From Azadirachta indica (lineage: Eukaryota > Streptophyta > Magnoliopsida > Sapindales > Meliaceae): a stretch of DNA of 64,000 bases. Of the stretch, positions 41,408-53,800 are shown in pieces. A program made the translations under genes and the position numbers. The notes under the pieces are model-generated. The model was given only the letters and a program-made list of their open reading frames with translations. It was not told the DNA's origin and made no database searches. The stretch lies in the NCBI GenBank assembly GCA_022749755.1, contig CM040444.1:9707274-9771273 (forward strand), written 5' to 3'. Within the stretch, counting starts at the first letter, position 1. Every line of letters begins with the position of its first letter.

Positions 41408-41551
41408 CTTGAAAAATGGTTTCGGTTCGAGACGGGCCGCACCTCTTGTTACTAACCATCCCATGAAGATCCTTACGGCGCATTTTATTTTGAAATCAGA
41501 GAAGAAAAATAAGTACGATTTTCGGGGCGGAATTGTCAAACGTGAAGTGGA
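41408..41551 (+). repeat. Representative satellite monomer type B (144-145 bp)
   Basis: One unit of monomer B, starting at CTTGAAAAATGGTTTCGG, with GAGACGGGCCGCACCTCTTG, GTTACTAACCATCCC and the CATTTTATTTTGAAATCAGA block, ending in GTGAAGTGGA. This copy lacks one G of the usual GGGGCCGG, giving 144 bp. At 40.3-42.0 kb successive B monomers share a private GAAGAAAAATAAG variant, a sign of very local homogenisation. Confidence 0.94.
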
Positions 41552-41695
41552 CTCGAAAAATGACTTCAATTCGAGACCGTCGCAGGTCTTGTTACTCACT
41601 ATCGTCTGAAGATCGTAACAGTATAATTTATTTCGAACGTGGAGAAGTGGAAAATGTAAGTTTATCGAGGCCGGAATTGCCAAAAGTGATACGGA
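41552..41695 (+). repeat. Representative satellite monomer type C (144 bp)
   Basis: One unit of monomer C, starting at CTCGAAAAATGACTTC, with GTTACTCACTATCG, AACAGTATAATTTATTTCGA and GTAAGTTTATCGAGGCCGG, ending in GTGATACGGA. C is the most divergent of the three: it has TATAATTTATTT where A and B have CATTTTATTT, and it lacks the GATCC box, having GATCGTAAC. Confidence 0.94.
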
Positions 41696-43619
41696 CTTGA
41701 AAAACAATTTCGATTCAAGACCAGCTGCTCCTCTAGTTACTCACCATCCTATGTGGATCCTTATCGCACATTTTATTTTGAAATCGGAAAAGATAAAAAA
41801 GTACGATATTCGAGTCCAGAATTGTCAAACATGATACGGACTTGAAAAATGGTTTCGGTTCGAGACGGTCCGCACCTCTTGTTACTAACCATCCCATGAA
41901 GATCCTTACTGCGCATTTTATTTTGAAATCAGAGAAGAAAAATAAGTACGATTTTCGGGGCCGGAATTGTCAAACGTGAAGTGGACTCGAAAAATGACTT
42001 CAATTCGAGACCGTCGCAGGTCTTGTTACTCACTATCGTGTGAAGATCGTAACAGTATAATTTATTTCGAACGTGGAGAAGTGGAAAATGTAAGTTTATC
42101 GAGGCCGGAATTGCCAAACGTAATACGAACTTGAAAAACAATTTCGATTCAAGACCAGCTGCTGCTCTAGTTACTCACCATCCTATGTGGATCCTTACCG
42201 CACATTTTATTTTGAAATCGGAAAAGATAAAAAAGTACGATATTCGAGTCCAGAATTGTCAAACATGATACGGAGTTGAAAAATGGTTTCGGTTCGAGAC
42301 GGGCCGCACCTCTTGTTACTAACCATCCCATGAAGATCCTTACGGCGCATTTTATTTTGAAATCAAAGAAGATGAGAAAGTACTATTTTCGGGGCCGGAA
42401 TTGTCAAACGTGAAGCGGACTCAAAAAATGACTTCAATTGGAGACCCGTCGCACGTCTTGTTACTCACTATCGCGTGAAGATCGTAACAGTATAATTTAT
42501 TTCGAACGTTGAGAAGTTGAAAATGTAAGTTTATCGAGGCCGGAATTGCCAAACGTGATACGAACTTGAAAAACAATTTCGATTCAAGACCAGCTGCTCC
42601 TCTAGTTACTCACCATCCTATGTGGATCCTTACCGCACATTTTATTTTGAAATCGGAAAAGATAAAAAAGTACGATATTTGAGTCCAGAATTGTCAAACA
42701 TGATACGGACTTGAAAAATGGTTTCGGTTTGAGACGGGCCGCACGTCTTGTTACTAACCATCCCATGAAGATCCTTACGGCGCATTTTATTTTGAAATCA
42801 GAGAAGATGAGAAAGTACTATTTTCGGGGCCAGAATTGTCAAACGTGAAGCGGACTCAAAAAATGACTTCAATTTGAGACCCGTCGCACGTCTTGTTACT
42901 CGCTATCGCGTGAAGATCGTAACAGTATAATTTATTTCGAACGTTGAGAAGTTGAAAATGTAAGTTTATCGAGGCCGGAATTGCCAAACGTGATACGAAC
43001 TTGAAAAACAATTTCGATTCAAGACCAGCTGCTCCTCTAATTACTCACATCCTATGTGGATCCTTACCGCACATTTTATTTTGAAATCGGAAAAGATAAA
43101 AAAGTACGATATTCGAGTCCAGAATTGTCAAACATGATACGGACTTGAAAAATGGTTTCGGTTTGAGACGGGCCGCACCTCTTGTTACTAACCATCCCAT
43201 GAAGATCCTTACGGCGCATTTGATTTTGAAATCAGAGAAGATGAAAAAGTACGATTTTCGGGGCCAGAATTGTCAAACGTGAAGCGGACTCAAAAAATGA
43301 CTTCAATTTGAGACCCGTCGCACGTCTTGTTACTCACTATCGCGTGAAGATCGTAACAGTATAATTTATTTCGAACGTTGAGAAGTTTAAAATGTAAGTT
43401 TATCGAGGCCGGAATTGCCAAACGTGATACGGACTTGAAAAACAATTTCGATTCAAGACCAGCTGCTCCTCTAGTTACTCACCATCCTATTTGGATCCTT
43501 ACCGCACATTTTATTTTGAAATCGAAAAAGATAAAAAAGTACGATATTCGAGTCCAGAATTGTGAAACATGATACGGACTTGAAAAATGGTTTCGTTTTG
43601 AGACGGGCCGCACCTCTTG

Positions 43620-46600
43620 TTGCTGGCTATCACTTGAGGATCCTTACAGCGCATTTTATTTTAAAATCGAAGAAGATGAAAAAGTACAATGTTCGTGGCC
43701 GAAATTATCAAATGTGAAACGAAAATTGAAAAAGAACTTCGGTTAGAGACAGGCCGTACCTCGTGTTACTCACCATTACTTCAGGATTCTTACGGTGCAT
43801 TTTATTTCGAAAACGGAGAAGATGAAAAAGTACGATTTTCAGGGTCGGAATAGTCAAACGTGATGCGGACTCATAAAAACTTTGGTTCAGGATAAGCCGC
43901 ACCTCTTGTTACTCACAATCCCATGGGGATCCTTACTGCACATTTTATTTTGAAATTGGAAAAAATGAAAAAGTACGATTTTCATGACCTGAATTGTCAA
44001 ATGTGAAGCGGACTAGAAAAACAATTTCGGTTCGTGACCAATCGTACGTCTTGTTACCTACGATCGCATGAAGATCCTAACAGTGCCTTTTATTTCAAAA
44101 ACGGAGAAATTGAAAACTACGATTTTTGGTGCCGGCATTGTCAAAGGTGATAGGGACCCGAAAAACAACTTTGTTTCGAGACAGGCCGCACCTCTTGTTA
44201 CTCACCATTACTTGAGAATTCTTATAGTACATTTTATTTCGAAAATAGAGAACATGAAAAAGTATGATTTTCGATGTTGGTATTGTTAAACATGATGTGG
44301 ACTCGAAAAACGATTTCAGTTCAAGACAGACCATGCCTCTTATTACTCACCATCACTGGAGGATGCTTATGCCGCATTTTATTTTGAAATCAGAGAAGAT
44401 GAAAAAGTACAATTTTCGAGGCCGAAATTGTCAAACGTGGTACGGACTCGAAAAACAACTTTGGTTCAAGATGGGCCACACATCTTGTTACTCATGATCA
44501 CGTGAGAATCCTGATAGTGTATTTTATTTCAAAAATAGAGAAGATGAAAAAGTACAATTTTTGGGGCCGGCATTGTCAAATGTGAAACAGACTCAAAAAA
44601 AACGACTTCGTTTCGACACGGGACGCATCTGCTGTTACTCACCATCCCAAGAGGATCCTTACGGAGAAAATGGAAAAGTATAATTTTCGGGGCAGGAATT
44701 CTCAAATTTTAAACGGACTTGAAAAATGACTTCGATTCACGATGTGCCGTACGTCATGTTGCTCACCATTGCGTGAGGATCTTAATGATGCATTTTATTT
44801 TGAAGAAAGCGAAGTTGAAAAAGTATATGTTTTTCGTGGCTGGAATTGTTAAACATGATATGTATTCAAAAAACGACTTTTGTTCGAGACGAGCTACACG
44901 TCTTGTTACTCACGACCATGTGAGGATCTTTATAGTGTATTTTATTTCGAAGACGGAGAAGATGAAAAAGTACGATATTCGAGGCCAGTATTATCAAACG
45001 TGATACGGACTCGAAAAACGACTTCGTTTCGAGATGGGCTACACCTCTTGTTACTCACATCTTATGAGGATTCTTAGGGTGCATTTTATTTTGAAATTGG
45101 AGAAGATGGAAAAGTACGATTTTTGGGACCGAATTTGTCAAATGTGAAGCGAACTCAAAAAACGACTTCAATTCAAGACTCGTCGTGCGTCTTGTTACTT
45201 GCCATCATGTGAGGATCTTAATGGTACTTTCTATTTCCAAAACAGAGAAGTTGAAGAAGTACGATTTTCGGGGCCGGCATTATCAAACATGATAGGGACC
45301 CAAAAAACAACTTCGTTTCAAGGCGAACCGTACCTCATGTTACTCACCATCACTTGAGGTTTCTTACGGCACATTTTATTTCGGAAACAGAGAAGATGAA
45401 AAAGTATGATTTTCGAGATCGATATTGTTAAACGTGATGCGGACTCGAAAAACAACTTTAGTTCTGGACAGGCCACACATCTTCTTACTTATGATCACGT
45501 GATGATCCTTATAGTGAATTTTATTTCAAAAACGGAGAAGATGAAAAAGTACAATTTTTGGTCCTGGCATTGTCAAATGTGAAACGGACTCGAAAAACGA
45601 CTTCGTTCTGACACGGGACACATCTGTTGTTACTCACCATCCCAAGAGGATCCTTACAGCACATTTGATTTTAAAATCGAAGAAGATGGAAAAGCACAAT
45701 TTTCGGGGTCGGATTGTCAAATGTTAAACAGACTTGAAAAACGACTTCGGTTCGAGACACGCCCCACGTCTTGTTGCTCACCATCGCATAAGGATCCTAA
45801 CGTTGCATTTTATTTCGAAAAAAGCAAAGTTGAAAATGTACGTTTTTCGTGGCCGGAATTGTTAAACATGATATAGATTCAAAAAATGACTTCGGTTTGA
45901 GATCAGCCACACATCTTGTTACTCATAATCACGTGAGAATCTTTATAGTGTATTTTATTGCGAAGACGGAAAAGATGAAAATGTAAAATTTTTGGGGCCA
46001 GCATTGTCAAACGTGATACGGACTTGAAAAACGATTTCGCTTTGAGACAGGCCACACCTCTTGTTATTCACCATCCTATGAGAATTCTTACGGTGGGTTT
46101 TATTTTGAAATTGGAGAAGATGGAAAAGTACAATTTTCGGGGCCGGAATTGTCAAACGTGAAGTGGACTTGAAAAACGACTTCGATTTGAAACCTGTCAT
46201 GCATCTTGTTACTCGACATCGCGTGAGGATCCTAACGGTGCTTTTTATTTTGAAAAGGGAGAAGTTGAAAAATTACGATTTTCGGGGTTGGAATTGTCAA
46301 ACATAAAGCGGACTCGAAAAACGACTTCAGTTCGAGACGCGCCGCATGTCTTGTTGATCACCATCGCGTGAAAATCGTAACGGTGCATTTCATTTCGAAA
46401 ACGGAGAAGTTAAAAACGTAGGTTTTTCGGAGCTGGATTTGTCAAATGTGATATGGACTCAAAAAACGACTTTGATTCGAGACCGGCCACACCTCTTGTT
46501 ACTCACAATTTCATGAGGATCCTTTCGACACCTTTTATTTTGAAATCGGAGAAGATGAAAAAGTACTTTTCTCAAGGCCGGAATTGTCAAACGTAAAGCG

Positions 46601-47009
46601 AACTCGAAAAACGACTTTAGTTTGGAACTCGCCGCACATCATGTTGCTCACCATTGCGTGAGGATCCTAATACTACATTTTATTTCAAAAATGGAGAAGT
46701 TGTAAATGTAAGTTTTCCAGGGCCGAAGTTGTCAAATGTGATACGGACTCAAAAAACAACTTTGGTTCGCGACTGGCCGCACCTCTTATTACTCACGATC
46801 ACGTGAGGATCCTTATAGTGTATTTCATTCCGAAAATGGTAAAGATGACAAAGTATGATTTTCGGGGCTAGCATTGTTAAACGTGATACGGACTCGAAAA
46901 ACGGCTTCGTTTCGAGACAGGCTGCATTTCTTATTACACATCATCATGTGATAACCCTTACCGTACATTTTATATCACAAATAGGGAAGCTGAAAACGTA
47001 CGATTTTGG
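43620..47009 (+). repeat. Diverged satellite flank, left part
   Basis: About 23 head-to-tail monomers of roughly 144 bp, clearly the same family (CTTGTTACTCACCATC, GAGGATCCTTA, CATTTTATTTCGAAAA, GGAGAAGATGAAAAAGTACG, GGAATTGTCAAACGTG) but mutually diverged and without regular A-B-C order. Small indels change monomer length. Many differences from the core are transitions at CpG, for example GGGCCACACC, GGGCTACACC and GGCTGCA for GGGCCGCACC. No gene is visible. The open frames here are short and match the repeat period. Confidence 0.93.
47005..47009. other. Target-site duplication, left of solo LTR
   Basis: TTTGG directly before the LTR start, against TTTCG at 47,817-47,821 after it: a 5-bp duplication with one mismatch. 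Other monomers read GATTTTCGTGGC-type sequence at this place, so the left copy has mutated. Confidence 0.75.
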
Positions 47010-47816
47010 TGATGCAAATGAAGTTGTGCAACCACGTAAACAAGAGGAGAACCTCAGACATAAGGTTGGAGACACTTAATTACAGTATCTACAGGATTCG
47101 CTAAGCGTATCGAGTGGATAGATTACAAGAGATAGAGTCAAGACACTGGAAAGTGCTTTAAATCGACTAATTAAAAAGATGTGTGATTCAAATACAATTC
47201 ATGATACATGTCTTGAAGAATTAGGCTCAGTGAATATTATTCAAGCGACCGGAGTCCAAGAAAACTAATATGAAAATGTTCGAAAATTATAGTCCATTTA
47301 TGTAATTTTAAGAATCTTAAAATGATGTAATTACTTACATCATACACATTTGACGTATTGCTTATGTCATATATATATGACGTCATTACTTACGTTTTCA
47401 GGTTTGAAATTTATAGATTTAAAAGTCATAAAGTTTGAATTTATTTTATCAAATTTTTAGGTAAGATTGATAACCTAACTTTTGACATTTCCCCTTTGTA
47501 TTTGCCTATAAAAAGGCTTTCTTTTCTTGAAATGAGACAAGCAATTTGAGTGTTAAGTTATTTCTTACAAATTCTTGTTGTTGAGCTCTGCAAGTTTAAT
47601 TTCTTGTGGCGTTCAGAACAACCAAACTTATCATTTAGATTCTTAAGCGTTTTCTTAAGGATTCATTGGTGTGGTGTTTGAGTAAATCATAGTCTTGGTT
47701 CTTATCTACATAGGTATCGGGTCAAGACTCTATAAAATTGCGTCTTGGGGAAATCTTGGGGTTCTTTACTACATTCAGTGTTGGGTTTCGTCACGTTATT
47801 CGCGAGGTTTGTATCA
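47010..47816 (+). mobile_element. Solo LTR of the CRM-like gypsy family
   Basis: An 807-bp sequence starting TGATGC and ending GTATCA that aligns over its whole length with the LTRs at 57,275-58,084 and 63,124-63,936. No internal retroelement sequence follows; satellite resumes at once. TG...CA ends and a near-perfect 5-bp duplication (TTTGG/TTTCG) show insertion of a complete element into the diverged satellite, followed by LTR-LTR recombination. It carries a TATA box (47,507-47,516), the TGACGTCA region, and remains of the frame that overlaps the LTR, here closed by a stop at 47,077. Confidence 0.93.
47507..47516 (+). promoter_or_regulatory. TATA box in solo LTR
   Basis: TATAAAAAGG, at the same place as in the other two LTRs (57,775 and 63,624). 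It is the likely core promoter of the U3/R boundary; activity is not shown. Confidence 0.6.
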
Positions 47817-47821
47817 TTTCG

Positions 47822-50800
47822 TGGCTGGAATTGTCAAACATGATACGGACTCAAAAAACGACTTCAGTTCGAGACGGGCCAGCCTCTTGTTACTCACGAT
47901 CACGTGAGGATCCTTATAGTGTATTTCATTTTGAAAATGAAAAAGATGAAAAAGTAGATTTTCAGGACCGGAATTGTCAAATGTGATATGGAATGGAAAA
48001 ACGACTTCGGTTTGAGACGGGCTACACCTCTTGTTACTCACCATTACTTGATGATCCTTATGGCTTGCTTTATTTTGAAAACGGAGAAGATGAAGAAGTA
48101 CAATTTTTGGGGTCGGACTTGTCAAATGTGATACGAAATGAAAAAAAAAAACGATTTCGGTTTGAGATGGGCTGCACCTTTTGTTACTCACCACCACTGG
48201 CATGCTTTATTTTGAAAACGGAGAAGATGAAGAAATACGATTTTCGGTGTCGGACTTGTCAAATGTGATGCGGACTCGAAAAACGACTTTGGTTCGAGAT
48301 GGGCCACACCTCTTGTTACTCACCATCCCATGAGGATCTTTACGGCGCATTTTATTTTGAAATCGAAGAAGAAGAAAAAATACGATTTTTGGGGCTCGAA
48401 TTGTCAAATGTGAAATGGAGTCTACAAGCGACTTCGGTTTGAGACGCGCCACATGTCTTATTACTCACCAACGCGTGAAGATTCTAAGAATGCATTTTAT
48501 TTCGAAAACGGAGAAGTTGAAAATGTACATTTTTTGGAGCCAGAATTGTAAAAAGTGATACGAAGTCGAAAAATGTCTTCAGTTTGAGGCGGTCTGCACC
48601 TCTTGTTACTTGCCATCATGTGAGGATCTTAACGTGCATTTTTTTTAAATCGAAGAAGAGAATGTACGATTTTCGGTGCTCGAATTGTCAAACATGAAGC
48701 GGACTCAAAAAACGACTTCAGTTTGAGATGAGCCGCATGTCTTTTACTTACCAACGCGTGAGGATCCTTGTAGTGTCTTTCATTTCGAAAATAGAGAAGA
48801 TGAAAAAGTACGATTATCGGGCCCGAAATTGTCGAATGCAAACGAACTCGAAAACGAATTTAGCTTGAGACAGGCCGCACCTATTATTACTCACCATCAC
48901 TTAAAAATCCTTACGACGCTTTTTATTTTGAAAATGGAGAACATGAAAAGATACAATTTTCGGGGTCAGAATTTTATTTCGAAAACGGACAAGTTGAAAA
49001 TGTATGTCTTTCGGTGCTGAAATTGTTAAACGTGATACGGACTTGAAAAATGATTTTTATTCTAGACAGGATACACCTCTTGTTACTCATGATCACGCGA
49101 GGATCCTTATAGTATATTTTATTTCGAAAACGGAGAAGATAAAAAAGTACGGTATTTGGGGCCGACATCGTTAAAAGTGATACGGACTCGAAAAATAATT
49201 TTGGTTTGAGATGGGCTGCATTTCTTGTTACTCACCATCATGTGATGATCCTTACCATGTATTTTATATCACAAGCGGAGAAGTTCAAAACGTATGATTT
49301 TCGGGGTCAGAATTGTCAAACGTGATACGGACTCGAAAAATGACTTTGGTTTGAGACGGGCCGCACCTCTTGTTACTCACCACTAGTTTAGGATACTTAC
49401 GGCGCATTTTTATTTCGAAAAATGGAGAAGATGAAAAAGTACAATTTTCGATGTCGGAATTGTCAAACGTAATGTGGACTCAAAAAACGACTTCAGTTCG
49501 AGATGCTCCACACATCTTGTTACTCACCATCGCATGAGGATTCTAACGGTGCATTTTATTTCGAAAATGAAGAAGTTGAAAATGTACGCTTTTCAGGGCC
49601 AGAATTGTCAAATGTCACACAGACTCGAAAAACGAGTTTGGTTTGAGACATGCCATGCGTCTTGTTGCTCACATTCACATGAGGATCCTTGTAGTGTCTT
49701 TCATTTTGAAAACGGAGAAAATGAAAAAGTACGATTATCGGGGCTGGAATTGTCGAACGTGATACAGTAAAAAACCACTTCGGTTTGAGACGAGCCTCAC
49801 CTATTGTTACTCACCATCACTTGAGGATCCTTACGGGACATTGTTTTGGAAAATGGAGAGATGAAAAAGTGTGATTTTTGGGGTCGAAATTGTCAAACGT
49901 GATGCGGACAAGAAAAATGACTTCGGCTTGAGACGCGCCGCACGTTTTGTTATTCACCATCGCGTGAGGATCCTAAAGGTATATTTTATTTCGAAAATGA
50001 AAAAGTTGCAAATGCACGTTTTTTGGGGCTGGAATTGTGAAACGTAATATGGCTCGATAATCGATTTCGGCTCGAGATGGGTCGCACCTCTTGTTACTCA
50101 CCATCCACGAGGATCCTTATGGCGCATTTTATTTTGAAATCGGAGAAGATAAGGAAGTATGATTTACGGGATCGAAATTGTCAAACGTGAAGCAAAATTA
50201 AAAAACAACTTCGGTTTAAGACGCGCTGCGTGTCTTGTGACTTACCATCACGTGAGGATACTAACAGTGCATTTTATTGCGAAAACGGAGAAGTTGAAAA
50301 TGTACCTTTTTTTGGGGCCAAAATTGTAAAATGTGATACGGACTTAATAAACGATTTCGGTTAGAGACGGGCTATACGTCTTATTACTCAGCATCACGTG
50401 TGGATCCTTATAGTACATTTTATTTCGAAAACAGAGAAGTTTAAAATATACGTTTTTCGGGGCAGAAATTGTGAAATGTGATACAGACTCAAAAAACGAC
50501 TTCGATTATAGACGGCCACATCTCTTATTACTCACAATCACTTGAGGATCCTTACGGCAGATTTTATTTCAAAAACAGACAAGATGAAAAGGTACGATTT
50601 TCGGGGTCAGAATTGTCAAACGTAATGTGGACTGAAAAAACGACTTCGGTTTGAGACGTGCTGCCCGTTTTGTTGCTCACCACCGTGTGATGATCCTTAT
50701 CGTGCATTTTATATCACAAAACGAAGAAGTTAAAAACGTACAATTTTTGGTACTAAAATTGTCAAATGTCATATGGACTCGAAAAATGACTTCGGTTCGA

Positions 50801-53800
50801 GACGGGCTATGCGTCTTATTACTCATGATCACGTAAGGATCATTATGGTGCATTTCATTTTGAAATCGGGGAAGATGAAAAAGTTCATTTTTTGGGGCCG
50901 AAATCGTGAAACGTGAAGCGAATGGAAAAAAACGACTTCGGTTCGAGACGTGCTGCATTCTTGTTACTTACCATCGCGTGAGGATCCTAACGGTGCATTT
51001 TATTTCCAAAATGGAGAAGTTGAAAATGTACATTTTTCGGGGCCATAATTGTCAAATGTGATACAAACTCAAAAAATGATTGCGGTTCGAGGCAGGCCAC
51101 ATGTCTTGTTACTCAGCATCACGTGTAGATCCTTATAGTACATTTTATTTCAAAAATGGAGAAGTTGAAAATGTACGTTTTTTGGGGTAGAAATTGTAAA
51201 ATATGATACAGACTCGAAAAACGACTTCGGTTGAAGGGGGGTCACACGTTTTATTACTCATCATCACTTAAGGATCTTTATGGCGCATTTTATTTTGAAA
51301 ACGAATAAGATGAAAAAGTACAATTTTCGGGGTCGGAGTTGTCAAACATGATGCAGACTGGAAAAATAACTTCAATTCGAGACACGCTGCCCATCCTGTG
51401 GGATGCTAACAGTATATTTTATTTCGAAAATGGAGAGGTTGAAAATGTACGTTTTCGGAGCCAAAGTTCTCAAACGTGATACGGACTCAAAAAACAACTT
51501 CGGTTTGAGATGGGCCGCACATTTTGTTACTCACCATCACTAGAGAATCCTTACAGGGCATTTTAGTTCGTGAATGATGAAGATGAAAAAGTACAATTTT
51601 CGGGGTCGGAATTGTCAAACGTGATGCAGATTGGAAAAACGACTTCGGTTCAAGACGCGCCGCACGTCTTATTACTTACCATCGTGTAGGGATGCTAATA
51701 GTATATTTCATTTTGAAAAACGGAGAAGTTGAAAATATACATTTTTGGGGCCAGAATTCTTAAACGTGATACAGACTCGAAAAATGACTTCGATTCGACA
51801 CAGGTGGCACCTCTTGTTATCATCATCACATGAGGATTCTTACATCACATTTTATTTTGAAATCGTAGAAGATGAAAAAGTATGATTTACGGGGCTGGAA
51901 TTGTCAGACGTGAAGAAAACTTGAAAAACGACTTTGGTTTGAGACGCGCCATATGTCTTGTTACTCACCATCGCATGAGGATCCTAACGGTGCATTTTAT
52001 TTCGAAAACAAAAAAGTTCAAAATGTACGTTTTTTGGCGTCGGAATTGTCAAACGTGATACGGACTCAAAAAAAGATTTCACTTCAAGACTGGCCACACG
52101 TCTTGTTATTCAGCATTGCGTGTGGATCCTTATAGTATATTTTATTTCGAAAACGGATAAGTTGAAAATGTAAGTTTTTCGGGCAAGAATTGTCAAACGT
52201 GATACGGATTCGAAAAACCACTTCAGTTCGAGACTGGCGTCACCTCTTGTTACTCACCATCCTATGAGGATTCTTATGGCGCCTTTTATTTCGAAATTGG
52301 AGAAGATGAAAAGTACGATTTTTGGGGCTGGAATTGTCAAACATGAAGAGGACTTGAAAAACAACTTCGGTTCAAGACGTGCCATACGTCTTGTTACTCA
52401 CCATCGCGTAAGGATCCTAACGATGCAATTTTTTTCGAAAACAGAGAAGTTAAAAATGTACGATTTTCGGAGCCAGTATTGTCAAACATGTTACGGAGTC
52501 ATAAAACGACTTCGATTCGAGACGAGTTGCATTTCTTGTTGCTTACGATCCTGTGATGATCCTTACTGTCCATTTTATATCACAAACGGAGAAGTTGAAA
52601 ACATATGATTTTCGGGGCCGGAATTGTCAAACGAGATACGAAATTGAAAAACGATTTCAGTTGAACATGGGCCACGCGTCTTGTTAACTCACAATCCCGT
52701 GAGGATCTTAATAGTGTATTTAATTTCGAAAATAAAGAAAATGAAAAAGAACAATTTTTGGGGTTGGAATTGTCAAATGTGATACGGACTCACTATCACT
52801 TGAGGATCCTTACAGCACATTTTATTTCAAAAACGTAGAAGATGAAATAGTACGATTTTCGGGGTCAAAAATGTCAAATGTGATGAGGACTCGAAAAATA
52901 ACTCCCGTTTGAGACGCGCCGTACGTCTTGTTACTCACCCTCATATGAGGATCCTTATGGTGCATTTTATTTCAAAAATGGAGAGAATGAAATTCTACGT
53001 TTTTCCGGGCCAAAATTGTCAAACGTGATACGAACTCGAAAAACGACTTCTGCTCAAAACGGGTCACACGTCTTGTTACTCACCATTGCGTCAGAATTCT
53101 TATAGTATGTTTTATTTCTAAAACGGAGATGATGAAAAAGTACAATCGGGGCCGGCATTGTCAAACGTGAAACAGACTTGAAAAACGCTTCGTTTCGAGA
53201 TGGGCTACATTCTTGTTACTCACCATCGTGTGATGATCCTTACTGTGCATTTTATATCATAAATAGAGAAGTTGAAAATGTACGATTTTTAAGGCTGGAA
53301 TTGTTAAACATGCCACAGACTCGAAAAACGACTTCAGTTCGAGGCGGGCTGCATTTCTTGTTACTCATCATCGTGTGATGATCCTTACCATGCATTTTAT
53401 ATCACAAACGGAGAAGTTGAAAACGTACGATTTATTAGGTCGGAATTGTCAAACATTATATGGATTCGAAAAACCACATTGGTTCTTGACGGGCCGCACC
53501 TCTTGTTACTCACCATCACTTAAGGATGCTTATGAGGCATTCTATTTCGAAAACAGAGAAGATGAAAAAGTGAAATTTTGGGTTCGAAAAATGACTTCCG
53601 TTTGAGACTCGCTACATGTCTTGTCACTCACCATTGAGTGAGGATCCTAACGATGCATTTTATTTAAAAAATAGAGAAGTTGAAAATGTACGTTTTTCGG
53701 GGCCGGAATTGTCAAACGTGATACGGATTCCAAAAACGACTTCGGTTCGAGATGGGCTACACATCTTGTTACTCACGATCACTTGAGGATCTTGATAGTG

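Larger units (their letters stand above)
40829..42128 (+). repeat. Three near-identical consecutive trimers
   Basis: Three trimers in a row share private variants: CCTTATCGCAC in A, AGAGAAGAAAAATAAGTACG in B, and GTCGCAGGTC with GAAGTGGAAAATG in C. The first two differ at a handful of sites. This is very local amplification only 1.5-3 kb from the edge of the homogenised zone. Confidence 0.85.
1..43620 (+). repeat. Homogenised satellite array, 145-bp monomer in a 434-bp trimer
   Basis: Seen directly: a head-to-tail repeat without interruption. Three related monomers of about 145, 145 and 144 bp (A, B, C) alternate, so equivalent positions recur every 433-435 bp, about 100 times. Typical markers are CTGCTCCTCTAGTTACTCAC (A), GTTACTAACCATCCC (B) and GTTACTCACTATCG (C). 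Neighbouring trimers differ by only a few bases, whereas A, B and C differ much more from one another, which is the signature of a higher-order repeat. No gene is present; open frames of 60-140 codons on both strands come from the trimer length being near a multiple of three. The right edge is gradual, around 43,600. The left edge lies outside the window. A centromeric or pericentromeric role is inferred from repeat organisation and the adjoining retroelements, not shown. Confidence 0.97.

Noticed and set aside
1..43620. CRISPR-like array (short repeats with spacers)
   Set aside because: The whole 145-bp unit is repeated with no unique spacers. It is a satellite.
47817..47830. Second retroelement boundary directly after the solo LTR
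   Set aside because: The sequence after GTATCA is an ordinary satellite monomer resuming at the same phase, and the flanks form a 5-bp target duplication.
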